The translations under genes were made by a program, and so were the position numbers. The notes below the pieces were generated by a model. The model saw only the letters and a list, made by a program, of their open reading frames with translations. It did not search any database and was not told where the DNA came from. Of a stretch of DNA of 32,370 nt, positions 9,256 through 17,273 are shown piece by piece. The first letter of the stretch is position 1; every line of letters begins with the position of its first letter. The stretch is from Chloroflexota bacterium (lineage in GTDB: Bacteria > Chloroflexota > Limnocylindria > P2-11E). Where the stretch lies: the NCBI GenBank assembly GCA_005889275.1, contig VBFI01000062.1:1-32370 (forward strand), read 5' to 3'.

Positions 9256-10275
9256 GTGCCATCCGAGCAGGCCGGGCCGAGCTCACCACTGTCGCGCGTG
9301 AGGGCCTCATCCTGGCGCCTCACCCCGCGCGAGACGGAGGTCCTGAGCCTCGTCCGGCGCGGCCTCGAGAACAAGGAGATCGCGGCCGAGCTGCACCTCG
9401 CCGAGCAAACGGTCAAGGTGCACGTCTCGGCGCTGCTGCAGAAGTTCGCCGTCCCGAACCGCGCGGCGCTGGCCGAAGCCGGGGCGACCCTTGACCTGAC
9501 CGGCGAGCTGGGGGTGGACCGCAGCTGGATCCCGCAGTTCTTCCGCGACGCCGAGCCGCAGATCTGCGTGCTCCGAGGCCCCGACCTGCGGTACGAGGCC
9601 GCGAACGAGGCATTCATGCGCGCGATCGGGGATCGGCCGGTCATCGGCCTCACGATGCGCGAAGCCTTCCCCGAGCTCGAGGGTCAGGGAATCTACGAGC
9701 GCGTCGAGCGCGTCTACCGCAGCGGGGTGCCGGCCATCCAACACGAGCAGCCCGCGAAGTGGGATCGCGGGAAGGGGATCGAGGAGCGATCCGTCGACCT
9801 GGTGATCCAGCCGCTGCGGGGTGACGCAGGTGCCGTGAACGGCGTGGTCTCGTTCGCGGTGGACGTGACCGAGGTCGTCGACGAGCGCGGGCAGTCCGAT
9901 CTCATCGCCGACGAATTCACCGCGGTACTGGATCTCGTCCCCAGCGGCGTCATCGTCGTCGACGACGCCGGACGGATCAGCAACGTGAACCCCGCGGCAA
10001 AGCGAATCGCCCGGACGGCTTTCGATCTCGCTCAGCCATTCCCAGAGCGGGGCGCGGCCTCCTATTGGTTGGCTGATGCGTTCGGTCGGCCCCTGGCGCC
10101 GAACGACACGCCGGTGGCGCGCGCCCTGCGCGGCGAGACTCTGCTCGCGGCCGACTTCACGTTCACGGCCGGGAGTCCCGCCGAGACCGTCAAGGTCCGC
10201 TCCTCCGCGCGGCCGCTCCGGGCCGCGGACGGGCGGATCAGAGGAGCGATCCTGGTCTTCACGGAGATCGATTAG
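9256..10275 (+). CDS. Regulator with N-terminal LuxR-type HTH and PAS-like regions
   Basis: 339 residues from a GTG. Residues 22-75 form a GerE/LuxR helix-turn-helix: [42 protein letters not shown] (written in part: [29 protein letters not shown]). Behind it are two PAS-like stretches, about 95-215 ([24 protein letters not shown], ending FAVDVTEV) and 225-339 ([22 protein letters not shown], ending ILVFTEID). LuxR regulators normally have the HTH at the C-terminus, so the order is reversed. No SD; TAGGCT at 9242-9247 lies 8 bases before the GTG, as in leaderless genes. It diverges from xylA, making xylA a possible target, and has a shorter tandem paralogue next door. Ligand or partner unknown. 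Confidence 0.75.
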   Translation: MPSEQAGPSSPLSRVRASSWRLTPRETEVLSLVRRGLENKEIAAELHLAEQTVKVHVSALLQKFAVPNRAALAEAGATLDLTGELGVDRSWIPQFFRDAEPQICVLRGPDLRYEAANEAFMRAIGDRPVIGLTMREAFPELEGQGIYERVERVYRSGVPAIQHEQPAKWDRGKGIEERSVDLVIQPLRGDAGAVNGVVSFAVDVTEVVDERGQSDLIADEFTAVLDLVPSGVIVVDDAGRISNVNPAAKRIARTAFDLAQPFPERGAASYWLADAFGRPLAPNDTPVARALRGETLLAADFTFTAGSPAETVKVRSSARPLRAADGRIRGAILVFTEID

Positions 10276-10318
10276 CCGGCTCGGCGCCATGCCGAGCCCA
10301 CCACTACTGACGTAGGGA

Positions 10319-10346
10319 TGGACGCACGGTCAGGACTCGATATGAA
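10319..10346 (+). promoter_or_regulatory. Promoter of the second LuxR-PAS gene, leaderless type
   Basis: TGGACG (10319-10324), 16-base spacer, TATGAA (10341-10346), then 6 bases to the GTG at 10353. With this spacing transcription would begin at or near the start codon, and there is no SD. Confidence 0.45.
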
Positions 10347-10352
10347 CTGATC

Positions 10353-10928
10353 GTGAGACCAGTCGGCGTGCGACGCGCGCGGAGCCTGAACTCAGGCCAG
10401 CTTCGGCTCATTCAGCTCGTGACCCGCGGTCTCGGCAACAAAGAGATCGCAAGCGTCCTCGGCGTCAGCCAGCAGGCGGTGAAGGAGCGGATCTCGGGGC
10501 TGCTGCAACGGCTCGGCGCGCCCAATCGCGCGGCGCTGGCTGCGATGGGAGCGCGGACGGCGGTCGTCGGCGCGGTCGGTGGCGGGGCCGATTGGTTGCC
10601 CTTCGTGTTTCGCACCGCTCCGATGGCGATCGCGTTCTTGCGGGGACCCGATCACGTCTTCGAGGCGATGAACGACGAGGCCAGGCGCGCCGCGGGATCG
10701 CGCGAAGTGCTCGGCAGATCCTTTCACGCGGCTTTCCCTGAAGCGGCCCCGGAGATTTCCCAGCTCCTCGACGAGACGTATGCGCGAGGTGACCCGCGGA
10801 TCGGTCGGGTCGAGAAAGATTCGCTGAGCGTCTTCGCCTACCGTGTGCCGCCGGTCGAGGGCGAGCTTCCCGGCGTCCTGGTGTTCGCGATCGCGTCGGT
10901 CGCCGCGCCGGGCGCGTCGCGCCCTTAG
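10353..10928 (+). CDS. Short paralogue: N-terminal LuxR-type HTH plus one PAS-like region
   Basis: 191 residues from a GTG. HTH at about residues 12-65 (GLGNKEIASVLGVSQQAVKE, then ISGLLQRLGAPNRAALA) is clearly related to the preceding gene ([24 protein letters not shown]). A single PAS-like part follows (MAIAFLRGPDHVFEAMNDEARRA; compare [21 protein letters not shown]). The second PAS region of its neighbour is absent. Tandem duplication followed by divergence and loss of the last domain is the simplest account. Its stop overlaps that of the convergent exported-protein gene in TTAG. Target genes unknown. Confidence 0.7.
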   Translation: MRPVGVRRARSLNSGQLRLIQLVTRGLGNKEIASVLGVSQQAVKERISGLLQRLGAPNRAALAAMGARTAVVGAVGGGADWLPFVFRTAPMAIAFLRGPDHVFEAMNDEARRAAGSREVLGRSFHAAFPEAAPEISQLLDETYARGDPRIGRVEKDSLSVFAYRVPPVEGELPGVLVFAIASVAAPGASRP

Positions 10929-11599
10929 CTTCCGCCGAAGTACACCGCCGGATCGAGGTCGCGGCCGCCCAGCGTTTGCAGGGAGACGACCACGTCATAC
11001 GGCGCGCGCGCGTCGTAAAACGTTGCCCAGGACGAACGGCCCGCGTCGACGAGGCGGAAGAGCGGGTCGCCGACCACCACGACTCGGCCATCAGCCACGC
11101 TGAGCTCGGCGACCGAGCCAAGCGCACCCGGCCGGTAGGTCAGCCGAGCATCGGCGGAGACGATCGTCACGTACGGAAAGAACGGCAGGCTCGGGACGTT
11201 CGAGCCAACGCGGACCTCGCCTTCGATGAATTGGTAGAGGCGGATCTCGATGGTGCCGGGGATCGGGGCCGCGAAGCTCAGCCCGGGCGCGCGTGAGGTG
11301 ATCCCGAGGTAGCCGCGGCCGCCGGAGCGGAAGGGCGTCGCCGAGTAGCGCACCGCCGGGGCCGTTTCGGCGGGCGCCGCCGCCGGCTGTGCCGGGCTTG
11401 CCGCCACCGCGACGGCCTGTGGTGTCGCCTGCACCGGGATGGCTACCGGCAGCGAGGGGTCCTCGGACGATGCGGGCCGCGCTCCGGCCACCGGAAGCCC
11501 CGTACCGAAGACGATCAGCCGCCCGCCACCGGCGAGGACGCCCGCGGTGATGAGGCACGCGAGCGTCACCGCGGCGAGCCGAACGACGACGCGCTTCAC
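10925..11599 (-). CDS. Exported or anchored protein of unknown function
   Basis: 224 residues from a GTG. Not recognised. An N-terminal hydrophobic segment (about residues 6-28) looks like a signal anchor; a proline/alanine-rich linker (about 40-85) leads to a folded part of about 135 residues rich in beta-type sequence (GYLGITSRAPGLSFA, YVTIVSADARLTYRPG, VSLQTLGGRDLDPAVYFGG). A TAGATA box at 11610-11605 ends 5 bases before the GTG and there is no SD, so the transcript may be leaderless. The same six bases read TATCTA on the other strand, so the 51-base gap to the divergent exported gene may hold a bidirectional promoter. The two may act together at the cell surface, but only their position suggests it. 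Confidence 0.6.
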   Translation of the reverse strand: MKRVVVRLAAVTLACLITAGVLAGGGRLIVFGTGLPVAGARPASSEDPSLPVAIPVQATPQAVAVAASPAQPAAAPAETAPAVRYSATPFRSGGRGYLGITSRAPGLSFAAPIPGTIEIRLYQFIEGEVRVGSNVPSLPFFPYVTIVSADARLTYRPGALGSVAELSVADGRVVVVGDPLFRLVDAGRSSWATFYDARAPYDVVVSLQTLGGRDLDPAVYFGGS

Positions 11600-11650
11600 G
11601 GCGGTATCTAACGGGGTTCGAATGATGTCGGCACGGGTCGATCCGCGGAT

Positions 11651-12523
11651 ATGCTCCCGCCACCGAACGTGAGACGAGCGCTCGCGCTCCTTTTCCTCAC
11701 CCTCCTGGCATCGGCCCTGGCCGGTGCGCAGGCGGTCGCGGCCACGTCAGTGCCCGCGCGTTACCAGCTCCGCGGTCATCTTCCCGAGCTCGGAGAGCGC
11801 CCGACGACGCGGGTCTTCCAGACGCAGGCCGCGTACGACGCCTACCGCGCGAGCCTCGGCGACGCGAACGTGTTCCCGCCGGCGTCCTCGCTCTTCATGA
11901 GCTTCGACAAGGACATCCTCGCCCTCTACACGCGCGGCAGCGATACCGGCGGCCGCTGCATCGCGACGGCCGTCAGCGCGACACTCGACGCCGACACCCT
12001 GACGACAAATCTGGCGTGGCAGCCGGGGACCTGCGGCGCGCCCCTGAGCGCCCACTATCCCTTCATCCTCGTGGCAATCTCGCGTTCGGCCGGCGATGGC
12101 AGCGCCTGGATCCAGCCGAGCCGGTCCGTTTGCGCGGTCGTGGACACGGCCGACACACGCGCGTGCGCCTCCCTCGGCGCGAGCGCGTCAGCGACCCCGA
12201 GCGCGGTCGCGACCTCGACCGCGGCCCCGTCACCCTCGCCGACCGCGAGCCCGTCGGCGATCCCGAGCGCGTCACGAACGGTCACTCCGAGCGCGACCTT
12301 TACGGGTTCGCAGATCCCGGTCAGCAGCACCGCCGCCGCGACAGCGGCCCCTACACGATCTCAGGTCGCCGCGGCGAGTCCGACCGCCGCGGCGGGCGAC
12401 ACCTCGAGCGGTGGTCCAGACCTGCTCTTCGCCGGCGCGCTCGTCGCGCTCGGTGCCCTGCTCGCGATCGCGCTGATGGCCGCACGGCGCCCGCGCCAGC
12501 CGTCCGGGTTCCGTCGCCGCTAG
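11651..12523 (+). CDS. Cell-surface protein: signal peptide, globular domain, Ser/Thr/Ala/Pro stalk, C-terminal membrane anchor
   Basis: 290 residues. Signal peptide about 1-31 (RALALLFLTLLASALAGAQAV). A domain of about 140 residues includes four cysteines (GRCIATAV, PGTCGAPL, SVCAVV, TRACASL) that could form disulfides outside the cell. Next is a low-complexity stalk (about 178-250) of repeated SATPSA/SPTASPSA type, then one transmembrane helix (LLFAGALVALGALLAIALMAA) and a short basic tail. The layout resembles a wall-spanning surface protein. The globular part is not recognised; it begins with ARYQLRGHLPELGERPTTRVF. The TAG stop is shared, as CTAG, with the convergent phosphofructokinase gene. 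Confidence 0.65.
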   Translation: MLPPPNVRRALALLFLTLLASALAGAQAVAATSVPARYQLRGHLPELGERPTTRVFQTQAAYDAYRASLGDANVFPPASSLFMSFDKDILALYTRGSDTGGRCIATAVSATLDADTLTTNLAWQPGTCGAPLSAHYPFILVAISRSAGDGSAWIQPSRSVCAVVDTADTRACASLGASASATPSAVATSTAAPSPSPTASPSAIPSASRTVTPSATFTGSQIPVSSTAAATAAPTRSQVAAASPTAAAGDTSSGGPDLLFAGALVALGALLAIALMAARRPRQPSGFRRR

Positions 12524-13560
12524 GGGAGCAGCCCCGCGAAGCGCCGCACGAGCTCGATGTAGTCGTCGGAGAGCCGGCGCGTCTCGCGCACGGCATCGGC
12601 CAGCGTCGCGGTCTCGATCCGCCCCGCGCGCTGAACCGGCAGCACACCCGACCGACCCGCCTCCACGAGGTCGACCGCGGCGTTCCCGAAACGGGTCGCG
12701 CGTAGCCGGTCGATGGCCGTCGGCGAGCCGCCCCGCTGCAGATGGCCCAGAACGACCTGCCGGGCCTCGAGTCCGGTCCGCTGCTCGATGTCCCGCGCGA
12801 GGATCGCGCCGATCGCGCGCTGATCCAGGCGTACGTGGCCGAAGGCGTCCCGGTCGACGGCTGTCTCGGCCTCGAGTCCCTTGATCTCCACGGCCTCGGA
12901 CACGACGACGAGGATGTCGGGGTCTCCCATCGCCCGTCGGCGCTTCATCGTCCGCACGACGTCGTCGCTGGTCACCGGGATCTCCGGGATCAAGATGAGG
13001 TCCGCGCCGCCGGCGAGTCCGCCGAACGCGGCGACCCAGCCGGTATCGCGACCCATCGCCTCGACGACGACCACGCGATGGTGCGCGCTCGCGGTCGTCC
13101 GCAGACGGTCGAGCGCGTCCGCGACCACGGTGATGGCCGTGTCGAAGCCAATGCAGAACTCGGTCTCCGAAAGGTCGTTGTCGACGGTCTTGGGCACACC
13201 GACGACACGGACGCCCTGCTCGTGGAGCCAGTTCGCGACGCCGAGGGTGTCGTTCCCGCCGATGGCGACGAGCGCGTCGAGCTCCGCACGGCGAATGGAT
13301 CCGAGGACGCCGCGGCGCGAGGCCTCGTCTTTGCGCGGGTCGGTCCGGGAGGTGCCGAGGATCGTGCCACCGTCACCGAGGATGCCGGCGACCTCGCGCA
13401 CGCCGAGCGGCCGCGGCAGGTTTTCTCCGAGGAGGCCGGCCCAGCCGTCGGCGATACCGAAGACCTCGTGACCGAGCGCGTGCGCGCGCATGACGACGGC
13501 GCGGATCGCCGCGTTCAGCCCCGGTGCGTCGCCTCCTCCGGTGAGGACACCGATCCGCAC
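12520..13560 (-). CDS. pfkA: 6-phosphofructokinase, residues suggest pyrophosphate-dependent
   Basis: 346 residues from a GTG. Phosphorylates fructose 6-phosphate to fructose 1,6-bisphosphate in glycolysis. Phosphate loop GGGDAPGLNA (8-17), catalytic PKTVDND (123-129), substrate loop MGRDTGW, and HLQRGGSPTAIDR near the end. In ATP enzymes such as E. coli PfkA positions 104 and 124 are glycines (GGDGS, PGTIDND). Here the motifs read GGNDT with Asp104 and PKTVDND with Lys124, the pair known to mark pyrophosphate-using enzymes, where the reaction is reversible. Last gene of a leftward set with the response regulator and the small membrane protein, 15 bases behind the latter. Family certain; phosphoryl donor inferred. 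Confidence 0.9.
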   Translation of the reverse strand: MRIGVLTGGGDAPGLNAAIRAVVMRAHALGHEVFGIADGWAGLLGENLPRPLGVREVAGILGDGGTILGTSRTDPRKDEASRRGVLGSIRRAELDALVAIGGNDTLGVANWLHEQGVRVVGVPKTVDNDLSETEFCIGFDTAITVVADALDRLRTTASAHHRVVVVEAMGRDTGWVAAFGGLAGGADLILIPEIPVTSDDVVRTMKRRRAMGDPDILVVVSEAVEIKGLEAETAVDRDAFGHVRLDQRAIGAILARDIEQRTGLEARQVVLGHLQRGGSPTAIDRLRATRFGNAAVDLVEAGRSGVLPVQRAGRIETATLADAVRETRRLSDDYIELVRRFAGLLP

Positions 13561-13575
13561 CCTACGTCGGGTGCC

Positions 13576-13818
13576 TCAGCGACCCCAGCGGCGCCGATGC
13601 GTGCGCCATTCGTCGACCCATTCCTTTGGCAGCGGTTCCCTGCCAGAGGCTATCTCCATCGTGACTCCGCCGCCATGCTCGCGCCGGTAATCGATGATGT
13701 GGTGGCGCTCGGTGTCCTCGTCCGCTTTGCGGGTGTGCCGCCACATGAGCGCGACGCCGTATGTCGCGACGAGCATCACGACGGCCGTCACCGCGAGCGT
13801 GAGCAGCTGGACGTCCAT
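13576..13818 (-). CDS. Small membrane protein, unknown function
   Basis: 80 residues. One N-terminal transmembrane helix (LLTLAVTAVVMLVATYGVALMW, residues 5-26) followed by a charged cytoplasmic tail (RHTRKADEDTERHHIIDYRREHGG, in part). Not recognised. Its ATG overlaps the stop of the response regulator by one base (TGATG), so translation is coupled, and the phosphofructokinase gene follows after 15 bases. It may anchor or sense for the regulator, but only the gene order suggests this. Confidence 0.65.
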   Translation of the reverse strand: MDVQLLTLAVTAVVMLVATYGVALMWRHTRKADEDTERHHIIDYRREHGGGVTMEIASGREPLPKEWVDEWRTHRRRWGR

Positions 13819-14399
13819 CAGTCCTTGGAGAACCGTTGCTGTCGGGCGAGCGCCTTGTCGAGCTGCTCGGGTGTGAGCGCGTGCATGAGCGCGAGCACCT
13901 CGCCGAGGCGGCGCGAGTGGCCGCCCGCCTCGAGGCTCCGCTGCATGGCGAGCGCCTCGGCGAGCTGGTCGTGCGTGAGGATGCCTTCGTCGATGAGGTA
14001 CTGCCCGAGCGTCTGCACCGCCGGGGGCTCGCCGATCAGCTCGCGAAGCGTCTTGATCAGGTCGATCGGCCCGAACGGCTTCACCAGGTAGTGGGATGCC
14101 CCGGCCGCCATGCCTTCCTTGCGGTCGGCGGCGCTGTCGCGAGCGGTGAGCATGATCACCGGGATCGCCCTCGTCGCGGGGTCGGCCTTGAGCTCGCGGC
14201 AGACGTCGAACCCGGTGGGCCCCTTGCCTTCCTCGAAGTTCACGTCGAGAAGCACCGCGTTCGGGGGGTCTTTGCGGGCGAGGTTGAGCGCTTCGTTCGC
14301 GGTCGCGGCTTCAGCGATCGTCCACCCCTGCGTGGAGAGCGTGATCCGGACCATGTCACGAATGAAGCGGTGGTCGTCGGCGATGAGGATGTCTGCCAC
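13818..14399 (-). CDS. Response regulator with C-terminal GspE-N-like helical domain
   Basis: 193 residues from GTG 14399. Receiver domain 1-125 is complete: acidic pair D8-D9, phosphoacceptor D52 (VLLDVNF), T85 (MLTAR), K107 (YLVKPFG). There is no HTH. The C-terminal 65 residues (LGQYLIDEGILTHDQLAEAL, then GEVLALMHALTPEQLDKALA) show the pattern 'LG..L...G.L...QL..AL' twice, as in the N-terminal domain of GspE/PilB/MshE ATPases, some of which bind cyclic di-GMP. The frame is open upstream to 14621, but the receiver fold begins at VADILIADD and upstream residues are not domain-like, so GTG 14399 is preferred although its SD is weak. No histidine kinase is in the window. It probably acts through protein contacts or a second messenger. 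Confidence 0.8.
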   Translation of the reverse strand: MADILIADDHRFIRDMVRITLSTQGWTIAEAATANEALNLARKDPPNAVLLDVNFEEGKGPTGFDVCRELKADPATRAIPVIMLTARDSAADRKEGMAAGASHYLVKPFGPIDLIKTLRELIGEPPAVQTLGQYLIDEGILTHDQLAEALAMQRSLEAGGHSRRLGEVLALMHALTPEQLDKALARQQRFSKD

Positions 14400-14441
14400 C
14401 CGATTCTCTGCGGCGGCAAGGCTACCGGCGTCGCCGACCGC

Positions 14442-14471
14442 TTTACAGCCCTCGTCGCGCCAACATAGACT
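14442..14471 (+). promoter_or_regulatory. Promoter of the homocitrate synthase operon
   Basis: TTTACA (14442-14447), 18-base spacer, TAGACT (14466-14471): five and four matches to the sigma-70 consensus. It would start a transcript near 14478, leaving an untranslated leader of almost 300 bases. Confidence 0.5.
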
Positions 14472-14477
14472 CGTTCG

Positions 14478-14775
14478 CAACAACTTCATACGCGTTGCCG
14501 GCCAGAGGCGCGGCCACGAGCAGTACCACCGCGGAGGAACGAGCTTCCGCCAGATGCGGTGCGAACGGCGTGACCGCCGAAGTCCCCGATCCGTCTCGGG
14601 ATCGTGGGCTGGTCCGTTCACCGGAAGGGAGCGGACTGTCGCGACGGGGGAGACTCCGCCGCGAAGCGCTGCCGTGTGACCTTGCTTTCACGAGAGCTCG
14701 GTGGCACGTAGCGCACCGGGCTTTTCATTTTTCTGAAGAGCCCGGTGGCCGTCCCGCGTGTGTGGGAGGGTAGCC
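14478..14775 (+). promoter_or_regulatory. Long structured leader before homocitrate synthase; T-box-like element suspected
   Basis: About 298 untranslated bases with several hairpins and no credible gene. Near the 3' end, AGCTCGG (14695-14701) can pair with CCGGGCT (14716-14722) around TGGCAC (14702-14707). The second arm is instead part of a 12-13 bp hairpin, 14714-14725 with 14736-14747, so the two structures exclude each other as in an antiterminator/terminator switch. Further 5' are AGTA, GAACGAGC and GGTGCGAA in the order expected for a T-box stem I. The bulge departs from the usual TGGNACCGCG and I could not fix a specifier codon, so a T-box is only a suggestion. GGGAGGG (14764-14770) is the SD and can pair with TCCC just upstream. 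Confidence 0.4.
14714..14747 (+). terminator. Leader hairpin, terminator-like or SD-proximal
   Basis: Stem of 12 bp (14714-14725 with 14736-14747, one G-T wobble, plus a possible closing C-G), small T-rich loop. No T-run follows, so it may act on translation or through a factor rather than as a simple intrinsic terminator. Confidence 0.45.
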
Positions 14776-15906
14776 GTGCCGATCGAGCGTTTTGCGATCA
14801 TCGACTCGACCCTCCGCGAGGGCGAGCAGTTCTCGAACGCGCACTTCACGACCGCCGAGAAGGTCACGGTGGCCAAGCTCCTCGACGAGTTCGGGGTCGA
14901 GTACATCGAGCTGACCTCGCCCGTCGCTTCGCCACAGTCGTTCGAGGACTGCCGCACCATCGCCGCGCTCCCGCTGAAGGCGAAGGTGCTCACGCACGTC
15001 CGCTGCCACATGGACGACGCGCGGGTGGCCGTCCAGACGTGCGTCGACGGGATCGACATCCTCTTCGGGACGTCCTCGTTCCTCCGCGAGTTCAGCCACG
15101 GAAAGAGCGTCGACGAGATCATCGCGGACGCCGGCGAGGTGATCACCTTCATCCGCGATCACGGCAAGGAGGTCCGCTTCTCGAGCGAAGACAGCTTCCG
15201 CTCGACCGAGGGCGACCTACTCAAGGTCTACACCGCCGTGGACAAGATGGGCGTGAACCGGGTCGGGATCGCGGACACCGTCGGGATCGCGACGCCGCGA
15301 CAGTGCTACGCGCTCGCGGTCGAGCTGCGGCATCACGTTTCCTGCGACATCGAGTTCCACGGGCACAACGACACAGGCTGCGCGATCGCGAACAGCCATT
15401 CGATCCTCGAAGGCGGCGCCACGCACATCGACACGAGCGTGCTCGGGATCGGCGAACGCAACGGGATTACGCCGCTCGGCGGCTTCGTGGCGCGGATGTA
15501 TGCCGACGACCCGGCCGCGATCCGCAAGAAGTACGACCTGCCAAAGCTCCGCGAGCTCGACGAGCTCGTCGCCTCGCTCGTGAAGATCGACATCCCGTAC
15601 AACGAGTTCGTCACGGGCAAGTACGCGTTCCACCACAAGGCCGGAATGCACACCAAAGCGATCTACCTCAACCCCAACAGCTACGAGATCCTCGACCCGG
15701 CCGACTTCGGCCTCGCGCGCACGATCAACGTCGCCCACCGGCTCACCGGAAAGCATGCGATCAACCATCGCGCGAAGGAGCTTGGACTCGACTTCGGCGA
15801 AGACGAGCTGAAGCTCATCACGAGAAAGATCAAGACGCTCGCGGACGCGGGCCCGCTCTCCATGGATCAGCTCGACTCGCTGCTGCGTGACTGGGTGGTG
15901 GCGTAA
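14776..15906 (+). CDS. hcs: Homocitrate synthase (alpha-aminoadipate lysine pathway)
   Basis: 376 residues from GTG 14776, 5 bases behind GGGAGGG. Condenses acetyl-CoA with 2-oxoglutarate to homocitrate. The HMGL-like barrel is plain: [12 protein letters not shown] (8-19), FRSTEGDLL, the metal site [28 protein letters not shown] and [15 protein letters not shown]. The [22 protein letters not shown] and [14 protein letters not shown] segments are those of Thermus-type homocitrate synthase rather than 2-isopropylmalate synthase, and the protein lacks the C-terminal leucine-binding LeuA domain. Two homoaconitase subunits follow directly, confirming the pathway. LysW, LysX, LysZ and later enzymes are not in this window. 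The operon is probably controlled through the structured leader. Confidence 0.88.
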   Translation: MPIERFAIIDSTLREGEQFSNAHFTTAEKVTVAKLLDEFGVEYIELTSPVASPQSFEDCRTIAALPLKAKVLTHVRCHMDDARVAVQTCVDGIDILFGTSSFLREFSHGKSVDEIIADAGEVITFIRDHGKEVRFSSEDSFRSTEGDLLKVYTAVDKMGVNRVGIADTVGIATPRQCYALAVELRHHVSCDIEFHGHNDTGCAIANSHSILEGGATHIDTSVLGIGERNGITPLGGFVARMYADDPAAIRKKYDLPKLRELDELVASLVKIDIPYNEFVTGKYAFHHKAGMHTKAIYLNPNSYEILDPADFGLARTINVAHRLTGKHAINHRAKELGLDFGEDELKLITRKIKTLADAGPLSMDQLDSLLRDWVVA

Positions 15907-17273
15907 TGGCAAAGACGCTCGCCGAGAAGATCCTCTCGCGCGTCTCCGGCCGGGATGCCCGTGCCGGGGACCTCGTCATCGCGCCGGTCTCGCGCGTCAT
16001 GGTCCACGACTCGGTCATCGACGCGGTCATCGCCGGACTCCGTGACCTCGGCAGGGACCGGGTCTGGGACACCTCGCGGGTCGCTGTGTTCGTCGATCAC
16101 GCCGCGCCCGCGCCCACACCCGTCGTCGCGGACTCGCATCGCGTCCTCCGCGAGTGGGTGCGGCAGCAGGGGATCGCGACGTTCTACGACGCCGGAGAAG
16201 GCGTCTGCCACCAGATCATGGTCGAGGAGGGCTACTGCGAAGCGGGCACGGTCATCGTGGGGAGCGATTCGCACTCCAACTCCTATGGCGCGGTGGGCGC
16301 CTTCGGCGCGGGGATGGGTGCGACCGACATCGCCGTTGCGCTCGCGCTTGGCCGGACGTGGCTGCGGGTGCCCGAGTCGATCAAGGTCACGTTCACCGGC
16401 CGCCCTCGCAAGGGCGTGACGATCAAGGACGCGATCATGCGCGTCGTCCGCGAGATCGGCACGGATGGCGCCCGGTACGCCTGCGTCGAATTCCACGGAG
16501 CGAGCGCGCTGCCTCAAGGTGATCGGATCACCCTCGCCGGCATGACGACCGAGATGGGCGCGAAGGCCGGGATCGTCGTCGGTACGCCGGAAGCGCCGGA
16601 CTGGCTCTTCCCCGACCATGGCGCGGCGTACGCGAACGAGGTGCGGATCGATCTCTCGGCGCTGGAGCCGCAGATCGCGGTGCCGCCGCGGGTCGATCAG
16701 GTCGTGGACGTCTCCGAGGCGGTCGGTCAGCCGATCGACGTCGTCTTCCTGGGCTCGTGCACCAATGGCCGGCTCGTCGACATGCGCCAGGTCGCCGCGA
16801 CCCTCCGTGGCCGGCGCATCGCCCCCGAGGTGCGCCTCGAGGTCGTGCCCGCCTCGCGCCGCCAGTTCGAGGACGCGATGGCCGACGGGACGCTCCTCGC
16901 GCTGTCGGCGGCGGGGGGCGTGATCGGCAGCTCGGGCTGCGGGCCCTGCCTCGGACGCACCGGTGGGGTGCTCGCGGGCAGCGAGGTCTGTCTCTCGACG
17001 GCGAACCGCAACTACCGTGGTCGGATGGGCTCCGCCGACGCGTCGATCTATCTCGGCTCGCCCTATGTCGCGGCGGTGGCGGCGCTCACGGGCGTCATCG
17101 ACGACCCACGGCCGTACCTCGAGGCGACCGACGAAGAGCTCGACGCGCTCATCGCGCGGCGGCGCGCGGAACGACCCGGGCGCGGCGCGGCGTCGGTCCG
17201 CTCGGGCGATCGGTCCCGCGAGCTCATGCTCTCCGCCGCGCGCAGCGGCGTGGCCATGGAGATCGACGATTGA
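15906..17273 (+). CDS. lysT: Homoaconitase large subunit
   Basis: 455 residues; overlaps the synthase stop by one base (TAATG). With the small subunit it converts homocitrate to homoisocitrate by way of homoaconitate, using a 4Fe-4S cluster. Aconitase-superfamily signatures: VFVDHAAPAP, GVCHQIMVEEGYCEAGTVIVGSDSHSNSYG, cluster ligands in FLGSCTNGR and SSGCGPCLG, and STANRNYRGRMGS. Length and two-subunit build are those of LeuC/LysT/HacA proteins. LeuC and this family are alike in the large subunit; the neighbouring homocitrate synthase and the small-subunit loop point to homoaconitase. The last 40 residues (after LIARRRAER) are a low-complexity arginine/alanine tail. Confidence 0.87.
   Translation: MAKTLAEKILSRVSGRDARAGDLVIAPVSRVMVHDSVIDAVIAGLRDLGRDRVWDTSRVAVFVDHAAPAPTPVVADSHRVLREWVRQQGIATFYDAGEGVCHQIMVEEGYCEAGTVIVGSDSHSNSYGAVGAFGAGMGATDIAVALALGRTWLRVPESIKVTFTGRPRKGVTIKDAIMRVVREIGTDGARYACVEFHGASALPQGDRITLAGMTTEMGAKAGIVVGTPEAPDWLFPDHGAAYANEVRIDLSALEPQIAVPPRVDQVVDVSEAVGQPIDVVFLGSCTNGRLVDMRQVAATLRGRRIAPEVRLEVVPASRRQFEDAMADGTLLALSAAGGVIGSSGCGPCLGRTGGVLAGSEVCLSTANRNYRGRMGSADASIYLGSPYVAAVAALTGVIDDPRPYLEATDEELDALIARRRAERPGRGAASVRSGDRSRELMLSAARSGVAMEIDD

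Noticed and set aside
12180-12400. Tandem short repeats, possible satellite or CRISPR
   Set aside because: Degenerate SATPSA-type codons of a protein stalk; no constant repeat-spacer spacing. No CRISPR array was seen anywhere in the window.
12742-14091. Open frame of about 450 codons on the plus strand opposite the phosphofructokinase
   Set aside because: Composition is that of antisense to a GC-rich gene, with no domain pattern; the minus-strand genes are unmistakable.
14478-14775. Lysine riboswitch (L box) in the leader
   Set aside because: Several conserved L-box blocks expected around the binding core were not found by eye; a covariance search would settle it.
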